NCBI GenBank assembly: GCA_022447365.1
Contig: JAKVBL010000007.1
Span: forward strand, 124,001 to 188,000
Length of the DNA stretch: 64,000 nt
Direction of reading: 5' to 3'
From: Oleiphilaceae bacterium
Lineage (GTDB): Bacteria > Pseudomonadota > Gammaproteobacteria > Pseudomonadales > Oleiphilaceae
Shown here: piece after piece, positions 57,985 through 64,000 of the stretch
How the letters are laid out: the number at the start of each line of letters is the position of its first letter
Numbering within the stretch: position 1 is the stretch's first letter
Position numbers and translations under genes: made by a program
The notes under the pieces: model-generated
What the model was told of the DNA's origin: nothing
The model's database searches: none
Seen by the model: only the letters and a program-made list of their open reading frames with translations

Positions 57985-59391
57985 ATGAGCACGAATTTAC
58001 AAGCTGTTGAAAATGGTTTCACAGACTACAAAGTAGCAGACATTGGCCTTGCTGATTGGGGCCGTAAAGAGATTGAAATCGCTGAAGGTGAAATGCCAGC
58101 ATTGATGGCACTTCGTCGTAAGTACAAAGCTGAGCAGCCTCTTGCAGGCGCAAAGATCATGGGTTGTATTCACATGACAATCCAAACAGCTGTGTTAATT
58201 GAAACACTGGTTGATCTGGGCGCTGAAGTACGTTGGTCTTCTTGTAATATCTTCTCAACACAAGATCATGCTGCAGCTGCAATCGCTGCTGCGGGCATTC
58301 CAGTATTCGCATGGAAAGGCGAAACAGAAGAAGAGTTCTTGTGGTGTATTGAGCAAACAATTCTTTCAGAAATAGATGGCAACCAAGCTTGGGACGCAAA
58401 CATGATCCTTGACGATGGTGGTGATCTAACTGAAATGGCTCACTCAAAATACCCTGACCTATTGAATGACATTCACGGTATTTCTGAAGAAACCACTACA
58501 GGCGTTCACCGTCTTCTAGAAATGCTGGAAGAAGGTACACTTAAAGTACCTGCTATCAACGTAAATGATGCTGTAACAAAGTCTAAGAACGACAACAAGT
58601 ATGGTTGCCGTCACTCGTTGAATGATGCGATAAAGCGCGGTACTGACCACCTTCTTTCTGGTAAGAAAGCACTTGTTATTGGGTACGGCGACGTAGGTAA
58701 AGGCTCAGCACAATCACTAAGCCAAGAAGGCATGATTGTAAAAGTGACTGAAGTTGATCCTATCTGTGCAATGCAAGCATGCATGGATGGTTTCGAAGTT
58801 GTTTCTCCGTTCATCGATGGTGTGAACACTGGAACACTAGACGGCATCAATAAAGAATTACTTGCAAAGACTGACCTCATCGTTACGACCACAGGTAACA
58901 CGAACGTATGTGATGCAAACATGCTTCAAGCACTTAAGTCTGGTGCGGTTGTATGTAACATCGGTCACTTCGACAATGAAATCGATACAGCTTACATGCG
59001 TGAGAACTGGGAATGGGATGAAGTAAAACCACAAGTTCATAAGGTATACCGCAATAAAGCTGAGAATGATCATTTGATCTTGTTAGCAGAAGGCCGCCTG
59101 GTTAACCTAGGCAACGCAACGGGTCACCCTAGCCGTATCATGGATGGTTCTTTCGCGAACCAAGTCTTGGCACAAATCTATCTTTGGGAAGCTAAGTTTG
59201 CAGACCTTCCAGAAGCTGAGAAAGCACAAAACGTTTACGTTAAAGTACTTCCTAAGAAGCTTGATGAAGAAGTTGCAAAAGACATGGTTGAAGGTTTCGG
59301 CGGTGTATTGACACAATTGACCCAAGAGCAAGCGGATTACATCAACGTTCCTGTTGACGGCCCATACAAGCCGGAGTCTTACAAGTATTAA
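57985..59391 (+). CDS. ahcY: Adenosylhomocysteinase
   Basis: This 468-residue protein, the longer bacterial form with the insertion after about residue 150, hydrolyses S-adenosylhomocysteine to adenosine and homocysteine. Visible are [30 protein letters not shown], the NAD motif [27 protein letters not shown] and the C-terminal [12 protein letters not shown] with the active-site Lys/Tyr. It starts 55 bases after metK. This enzyme and MetF/MetK complete the activated methyl cycle except for methionine synthase. Confidence 0.98.
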   Translation: MSTNLQAVENGFTDYKVADIGLADWGRKEIEIAEGEMPALMALRRKYKAEQPLAGAKIMGCIHMTIQTAVLIETLVDLGAEVRWSSCNIFSTQDHAAAAIAAAGIPVFAWKGETEEEFLWCIEQTILSEIDGNQAWDANMILDDGGDLTEMAHSKYPDLLNDIHGISEETTTGVHRLLEMLEEGTLKVPAINVNDAVTKSKNDNKYGCRHSLNDAIKRGTDHLLSGKKALVIGYGDVGKGSAQSLSQEGMIVKVTEVDPICAMQACMDGFEVVSPFIDGVNTGTLDGINKELLAKTDLIVTTTGNTNVCDANMLQALKSGAVVCNIGHFDNEIDTAYMRENWEWDEVKPQVHKVYRNKAENDHLILLAEGRLVNLGNATGHPSRIMDGSFANQVLAQIYLWEAKFADLPEAEKAQNVYVKVLPKKLDEEVAKDMVEGFGGVLTQLTQEQADYINVPVDGPYKPESYKY

Positions 59392-59425
59392 GTCTGACGT
59401 TTTACGTTAGATTAAAATAGAAAAT

Positions 59426-59455
59426 TGGGGTCTGGGTATTTTTACTCTGCCCCCA
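59426..59455 (+). promoter_or_regulatory. Imperfect hairpin in front of metF
   Basis: TGGGG-TCT-GGGTA, loop TTTT, TACTC-TG-C-CCCCA forms a bulged hairpin in the 87-base ahcY-metF gap. No T run follows, so it may be an mRNA processing or attenuation point separating metF expression from ahcY. Evidence is weak. Confidence 0.3.
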
Positions 59456-59478
59456 TTTAACTCCATTTGAGAAACATT

Positions 59479-60351
59479 ATGGAAACCCAAAAACAATTTA
59501 AGCGCCGATTTAGCTTTGAATTCTTTCCGCCAAAAACGGAAGAAGGTAAAGCAAAGCTGCAGGTCGTTCGTGACGAACTAGCGCGCCGTAAACCTGATTT
59601 CTTTTCAGTGACATACGGTGCAGGCGGTTCAACACAAGAGCGTACCATCGATGCGGTGCTTAACTTCCAAGATCAAGGCATTTCAACTGCGCCTCACCTC
59701 TCTTGTGTAGGCTCGAGCAAACAAGAAATTGCGAGCTTGCTTGATTTATACAAAGAGCGTGGCGTTAATCGAATTGTTGCCCTTCGTGGCGATCTGCCAT
59801 CAGGTATGGGCGGTTCTGCAGGCGAATTGAAATACGCAAACGAACTTGTTGAATTTATTCGTGAACACAGTGGAAATCACTTTAACATCGAAGTTGCTGC
59901 TTACCCTGAGTTCCATCCTCAAGCTCCAAGTGCAGAAGAAGACTTAATCAACTTTAAGCGTAAGGTTGATGCCGGTTCGAATAGTGCGATTACACAATAC
60001 TTTTATAACGTCGATTCGTACTTCTACTTTATCGATCGTGTTGAAGCGATGGGCGTCAATATTCCAGTCGTTCCTGGCATTATGCCTATCACGAACTACA
60101 CGAACTTGGTTCGTTTTAGTGATATGTGTGGCGCAGAGATTCCTCGTTGGATCCGCAAGCAACTTGAAGCGTATGGTGATGATAAAGCCAGTATCCTTAA
60201 ATTTGGCGAAGAGGTTGTCACACGTATGTGCGAACAACTCATCGATGCAGGTGCACCAGGCATTCATTTCTACAGCATGAACCAAGCTGAACCTTCTCTG
60301 AAGATCTGGGATAACCTAGGCTTGAGCGATAAGGAAAAGATCAAGTTTTAA
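59479..60351 (+). CDS. metF: Methylenetetrahydrofolate reductase
   Basis: This 290-residue protein has FSFEFFPPKTEEG, TYGAGGSTQERT, VALRGDLPSG, VAAYPEFHPQA, YNVDSYFYFIDR and the C-terminal GAPGIHFYSMNQ. It is an FAD barrel enzyme forming 5-methyl-THF for homocysteine remethylation. I start at ATG 59479 (METQKQFKRRF); a TTG four codons upstream has no better ribosome site. It closes the cluster and is followed by a strong terminator. Confidence 0.97.
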   Translation: METQKQFKRRFSFEFFPPKTEEGKAKLQVVRDELARRKPDFFSVTYGAGGSTQERTIDAVLNFQDQGISTAPHLSCVGSSKQEIASLLDLYKERGVNRIVALRGDLPSGMGGSAGELKYANELVEFIREHSGNHFNIEVAAYPEFHPQAPSAEEDLINFKRKVDAGSNSAITQYFYNVDSYFYFIDRVEAMGVNIPVVPGIMPITNYTNLVRFSDMCGAEIPRWIRKQLEAYGDDKASILKFGEEVVTRMCEQLIDAGAPGIHFYSMNQAEPSLKIWDNLGLSDKEKIKF

Positions 60352-60380
60352 GGCTTAATCAGCGATAAAACTTTCTATTC

Positions 60381-60407
60381 AAAAAGAGCGCACCAGCGCT
60401 CTTTTTT
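60381..60407. terminator. Bidirectional terminator after metF
   Basis: AAAAAGAGCGC, loop ACCA, GCGCTCTTTTTTT. A run on one arm and T run on the other; it serves metF (+) and the converging unknown gene (-). Confidence 0.95.
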
Positions 60408-60416
60408 TATGCACAG

Positions 60417-61376
60417 CTAAACAAAGTAAAGTGGCGTCGCGTAGAGGCCATTGGGGCGAAACGCCGATCTTAATATTTCTCGGGGAGCGCAATGCGTCAT
60501 CCTCATTAGATAACTCATCACAGGCAACAGCTTTATATTACGTGTAAATTTTGCATCAACTTGCAGGCTATCAAAACTCTCTAAAGTTTCCGGTAATTGC
60601 GGAGGAGGTAATTTCTCCCAGCCTGCTTGGTTCAATACGTAAAGCTGGAACAGTAACTGTTCCCATAAACCAGCCTCGCGTTCAACGTCCTTATAGTCGA
60701 CACACAATTCGCCACGCATTGCTTCTAAAAGGTTTCCATAGATCACCTTGGTAGAAATCTTTTGCATCGCTTTGTGAGACTGCGATCTTTTTAAATAGAG
60801 AGCACGAGCGTTGACTAAGACTAAGGTGCTATGTGGAGCATATCGATAAAAAGACTTGCTGTAGCACAGTGGGTTAAATGCTGTACAAAACAACGATTTT
60901 GAATGCGGCGCTTTTGTTCGGTCATTTTGAAGTTTACCAATCACAGGGTTAGCAATACCCTCCTCTTGATTCGATGAAATATAATTTTTGAGTTTTAAGA
61001 ACATCGATGCTGCTTGTCTTTTGCCTCCGTTCGTTTGCAAGTGATAAGCCATCGATAAGCACCAAAATGCCTTAGTTGCGTAATCTCTTGCATCATCGTG
61101 ATTAGACCAATCATGAGCAGGTATTAAGATCAAACGTTCAATTGGTTTTCCCTCAACTGTTTTAGAATAAAACTCGCGTAAAATTCCAGCGAGGTATGCA
61201 GCGCCTTGCCTATCAAAGGTCAACGAACTGGGGAGATGATAGTAGCTTGCTTCACCCGGAGCATAAGGGCAAACAGTTTCTTTGTTTGCAATCCAACGTC
61301 TCAGTGCATGTTCTTTTCTCTCAGCGTTCGAGGTTTCTTTGTTATCACTTTTTATGTGTTGAGAGTTTAATTCCAT
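60417..61376 (-). CDS. Hypothetical protein, 319 residues
   Basis: I do not recognise this gene. The protein is soluble, without signal peptide or membrane segments, and fairly basic. Notable segments are RWIANKETVCPYAPGEASYY near the N-terminus (a Cys-Pro pair after a polar lead), LIPAHDWSNHDD, FWCLSMAYHL, and SKSLFCTAFNPLCYSKSFYRYAPHSTLVLVNARAL. The order Cys-Pro, acidic loop, FW segment, then PH-TLVLVNAR faintly recalls YqcI/YcgG-type proteins, but this is a guess. It is divergent from a LysR pseudogene that may have been its regulator. Confidence 0.65.
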   Translation of the reverse strand: MELNSQHIKSDNKETSNAERKEHALRRWIANKETVCPYAPGEASYYHLPSSLTFDRQGAAYLAGILREFYSKTVEGKPIERLILIPAHDWSNHDDARDYATKAFWCLSMAYHLQTNGGKRQAASMFLKLKNYISSNQEEGIANPVIGKLQNDRTKAPHSKSLFCTAFNPLCYSKSFYRYAPHSTLVLVNARALYLKRSQSHKAMQKISTKVIYGNLLEAMRGELCVDYKDVEREAGLWEQLLFQLYVLNQAGWEKLPPPQLPETLESFDSLQVDAKFTRNIKLLPVMSYLMRMTHCAPREILRSAFRPNGLYATPLYFV

Positions 61377-61534
61377 GTCTACTCGTCCTTTGTGTGACCT
61401 AGCACATTATCAATTTTTTCTTATCGCTAAATTCCTAGCAGGAATTTAGTATGAGAATGATTCATTGATGAAGACAGCGAATTTTTGACACAACACTTGT
61501 GAATAAAATTCTGCAATATACAAAGGGACGAGGA

Positions 61535-62416
61535 ATGAACAATTACGAAGCATTCGATGCGGTCGTCACGCACGGCTGCTTTACTAAAGCCGCTAAACAG
61601 CTGCATCGATCTCCTTCAGCCATCAGCAAACTCATTGCCCAGTGAGAAGAACAACTCGGTATCCAGTTATTTGACCGCATAACTCGATGTTTAAACCTCA
61701 CTGAAGCGGGAAAGCTTTACTCGGAACGATGCAAAGAGATTGTGCAAAAGATGAATGAGGCTGAAACCGAACTTCGCGAATTTTCTGGTGAGGCTGTCGG
61801 CAAGATCCGTATTACATTCCCGAATGCCTTGTCCTCGTCCCCTATTATTCCTGTTCTAAGTGAATTCACTGCTCGCTATCCCAAAGTGAGCTTTGACTTA
61901 AATGTCTCTATTGAAAAAAAGAACCTGACTGAGGACGACTACGACTTTGCGTTTCGTCTAGGGACGCTCGAAGACTCAGGCATGGTTGGCATCAAGCTTT
62001 TTGATATAGAACCAGCCTTCGCCGCCAGTCGAGCTTTAGTCGAGCAATATGGAAAGCCCAAACATATCTCTGACTTGACCAATTACCCTCTGCTCATTCC
62101 GAACAATATTCCAATCAAAAAGCTTCTAACACACCAGGACAGCCTTATTCCTCATCCAACAAATTTAGTACATACCGGTGTTGATATAGCGACATTTTTG
62201 AACCTTGCCTCATCTGGCTTCGCAGCCAGTTTTTGCTTTCAACACATGCTAAAGCCGTTCATCGAAAAAGGCTCTCTCATAGATATCACGCCTCCTGATG
62301 TCGCAAGCAAAATCCCTGTGTATCTGATCTACAAAAACTATCAATACATGCCGGTGAAACACAGATGCTTTATCGATCTATTCAAATCAGCGTTTATCGA
62401 TTCACCATCATATTAA
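61535..62416 (+). pseudogene. LysR-family regulator interrupted by an in-frame TGA
   Basis: From ATG 61535 (ribosome site GAGG) the frame reads a LysR helix-turn-helix (AFDAVVTHGCFTKAAKQLHRS, AISKLIAQ). A TGA then stands at 61643-61645 (codon 37), where the family has Leu in the LEEQLG segment. It continues in the same frame for 256 codons (EEQLGIQLFDRITRCLNLTEAG, then a complete substrate-binding domain). Joined, the chain would be 293 residues, normal length. A single base change (TTA or TTG to TGA) explains it. The gene is probably dead, or the TGA is an assembly error. Confidence 0.9.
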
Positions 62417-62534
62417 ACACGTAATTTGGTGTCATGAATTTCGCTAGAAAGTAGGCAGTGGTGTGCAGCATGAATTACACTACGCATCTTTCTAATGTCT
62501 GGTCGCCAGATTGAAGCGCACGAAAAGGCCCGCT

Positions 62535-63272
62535 ATGCGAATCCCCAATATTTATGTCTCTACCAATCTAGATGATAACGCGTCGATCACACTTGATGAT
62601 CAAGCTGCTCAGCACATCATAAAAGTATTGCGTATGAAGAAAGGCTTTGCGCTGCAACTATTCAATGGAGACGGCTATTACTACCCTGCGACGATCGCAA
62701 CAATTGATCGACGTAATGTCACGGTACAAACCAAAGATAGAATCTTCTGCGAGTCAGAATCAAACCTTCATACACATTTAGCTATTGTCATGTCCCGTGG
62801 CGATCGAATGGATTACGCTATTCAGAAAGCATGTGAGTTGGGCGTCAATCAAATCACGCCATTAACAAGCGAACGCTGCGAGGTCCGCCTTGATAACCAA
62901 CAAGAAGACAAGCGCATTAAGCGTTGGCAACAAATAGCTGTTAGTGCGTGCGAGCAATGTGGTCGTGCAACGGTGCCGTCGATCTTACAAGTAGAGAGCT
63001 TAGATAATTTCGTAAACGCGAATGCAACAAACAAAGTGATAAAGCTAGTATTGCATCATCGTGACACTCAAGACTTGGCAACAGTAAGTCCATCACCTGA
63101 GCGCGTCATCATATTGATTGGCCCCGAGGGTGGACTTACGAGCGATGAAATAAACCACGCGACACAGAATAACTTTATGGCCTGCACGCTTGGTCCTCGC
63201 GTATTGCGAACAGAGACCGCGCCGGTAACTATTTTGTCTGTGTTGCAATGGTTGTGGGGTGATTTCAATTAA
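62535..63272 (+). CDS. rsmE: 16S rRNA m3U1498 methyltransferase
   Basis: This 245-residue protein has an N-terminal PUA-like domain and a knotted SPOUT methyltransferase domain: HLAIVMSRGDRMDYAIQKACELGVNQI, SERCEVRL, IGPEGGLTSDEI and LGPRVLRTETAPV at the SAM knot. I start at ATG 62535, with AAAAGG eight bases ahead, rather than the upstream TTG at 62511. It stands as a single gene. Confidence 0.96.
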   Translation: MRIPNIYVSTNLDDNASITLDDQAAQHIIKVLRMKKGFALQLFNGDGYYYPATIATIDRRNVTVQTKDRIFCESESNLHTHLAIVMSRGDRMDYAIQKACELGVNQITPLTSERCEVRLDNQQEDKRIKRWQQIAVSACEQCGRATVPSILQVESLDNFVNANATNKVIKLVLHHRDTQDLATVSPSPERVIILIGPEGGLTSDEINHATQNNFMACTLGPRVLRTETAPVTILSVLQWLWGDFN

Positions 63273-63452
63273 GCGTATAGCTGCGTTTAAAAATTACTAC
63301 TGATATTAAAGTGATGGATTCACGATTACACTCTTAACAAGATCTGCCATAAAATCCAGACATTCACAGACTTCGTAGACTCACGTATGCATGCATTGCT
63401 ACCGTATACTCATTCAATACTTAATGCCTTTCGTATCTAATAGGACTAATCA

Positions 63453-64000
63453 ATGCCTAAATCATTTCTTGGCAAATGGACTCGCCCCGTTCTCATACTT
63501 CTCGTCGCAGTAGTTGTTATAGCGCTCCTCTTAGCGACTAAGCCCGAAGCACCAACACGTCCAAGTCTTGAGAAGGTATGGCAAGTGAGTGTGGCAAGTG
63601 TTGAGAAGATGACTGCACAGCCGGAGTTTGAACTTTACGCACGCTCGGAGTCACCGCACCACGCTAACCTTAGTACAACACTCTCATCAGATGTCATTGC
63701 CTTACCCGCCTTAATCGGCGAAAAGGTAAAACAAGGCGACGTGATTGTTCAGCTGGACGATACCGACGCGCGTATTGCGAGTACTCAAGCCCTTGCAGAT
63801 GTTCAAGAATTGAAGGCGCGTATCAAATCAGAACATAACAGACACAAAGCCGATCAACGCGCGCTTCAAAGCGAACAAAGAATGTATGAGATCGCGAAGG
63901 ATGCATTGGTTCGACAGCAGAAGCTAAACGCATCGCAATTAGTCGCAATTGAGCGCAAACAACTCGCCGAATCGAACGTCGCGCAATCTGAATTAGCAGT
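63453..64000 (+). CDS. RND efflux periplasmic adaptor, partial
   Basis: From ATG 63453 (TAGGA ahead) the frame runs off the right edge, 182 complete codons. An N-terminal membrane anchor (VLILLVAVVVIALLLATK) is followed by a lipoyl half (SDVIALPALIGEKVKQGDVIVQLDDTDARI) and a coiled coil starting with ASTQALADVQELKARIKSEH. This is the standard layout of AcrA/MexA-type adaptors. The RND pump gene should follow outside the window. Confidence 0.88.
   Translation, partial: MPKSFLGKWTRPVLILLVAVVVIALLLATKPEAPTRPSLEKVWQVSVASVEKMTAQPEFELYARSESPHHANLSTTLSSDVIALPALIGEKVKQGDVIVQLDDTDARIASTQALADVQELKARIKSEHNRHKADQRALQSEQRMYEIAKDALVRQQKLNASQLVAIERKQLAESNVAQSELA

Noticed and set aside
61643..61645. TGA in the LysR gene read as selenocysteine
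   Set aside because: The position is a Leu in the family, no catalytic role is expected, and no SECIS-like hairpin is evident just downstream.

Overview
The window is a chromosomal segment of a flagellated, moderately AT-rich gammaproteobacterium. It is probably a marine or aquatic one in the Oceanospirillales/Alteromonadales neighbourhood. I infer this from the sdhCDAB-sucAB-lpd-sucCD order with divergent gltA, a MaoP (DUF413) homologue, IbpA/HtpX, RdgC, YaaA, and flagellin genes under sigma-28 and sigma-54 type promoters. I cannot name the species. I found no tRNA, rRNA, CRISPR array, insertion sequence or prophage.

Layout. 1-3.4 kb: vitamin B12 uptake, with a cut-off lipoprotein, a BtuB-like receptor behind a cobalamin riboswitch, and tonB. 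3.5-6.3 kb: maoP, a small methyltransferase, a deletion-born chimera of a pirin-like gene and an HxlR regulator, and a LysR regulator. 6.3-19.3 kb: the TCA block sucCD, lpd, sucAB, sdhCDAB and divergent gltA, with clear promoters and terminators. 19.3-24 kb: lipid acyltransferase, yaaA, a glutaredoxin-like protein, rdgC, ibpA (sigma-32-like promoter plus a ROSE-type RNA thermometer) and htpX. 24-33.7 kb: flagellar filament genes fliS, fliD, flaG and two divergent, unusually large flagellins, then a TPR-methyltransferase protein.

33.7-41.5 kb: a GT-A-like enzyme, an acyltransferase, a QueD-like protein, PldA, a DUF4174 protein, an M48 lipoprotein protease, an acidic repeat beta-helix protein and a LysR regulator. 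41.7-48.5 kb: an FAD oxidoreductase beside a styrene-oxide-isomerase-like membrane protein, 1-Cys peroxiredoxin, Na+/alanine symporter, a PNPOx-like flavoprotein and a Tas-like aldo/keto reductase. 48.5-54 kb looks accessory: a BrnT/BrnA toxin-antitoxin pair, a gene-poor stretch, a small membrane protein with an HlyD-type adaptor, and an FMN glutamate-synthase-like protein. 54-64 kb: an NAD(P)H oxidoreductase, a FliF-C-like periplasmic protein, the activated-methyl cycle (ArsR-methyltransferase regulator with two identical operators, metK, ahcY, metF), an unrecognised gene next to a broken LysR gene, rsmE, and the start of an RND efflux adaptor.

The genes form sensible units. Succinate dehydrogenase, 2-oxoglutarate dehydrogenase, succinyl-CoA synthetase and citrate synthase cover a large part of the TCA cycle. 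MetK, AhcY and MetF make, recycle and remethylate the SAM/homocysteine pool. FliC, FlaG, FliD and FliS build and cap the filament. The most unusual items are the pirin/HxlR chimera, the isomerase-flavoprotein locus, the dual-sigma large flagellins, the twin operators of the methionine cycle, the leaderless-looking brnT promoter with its overlapping palindrome, and the 27-residue acidic repeat protein.
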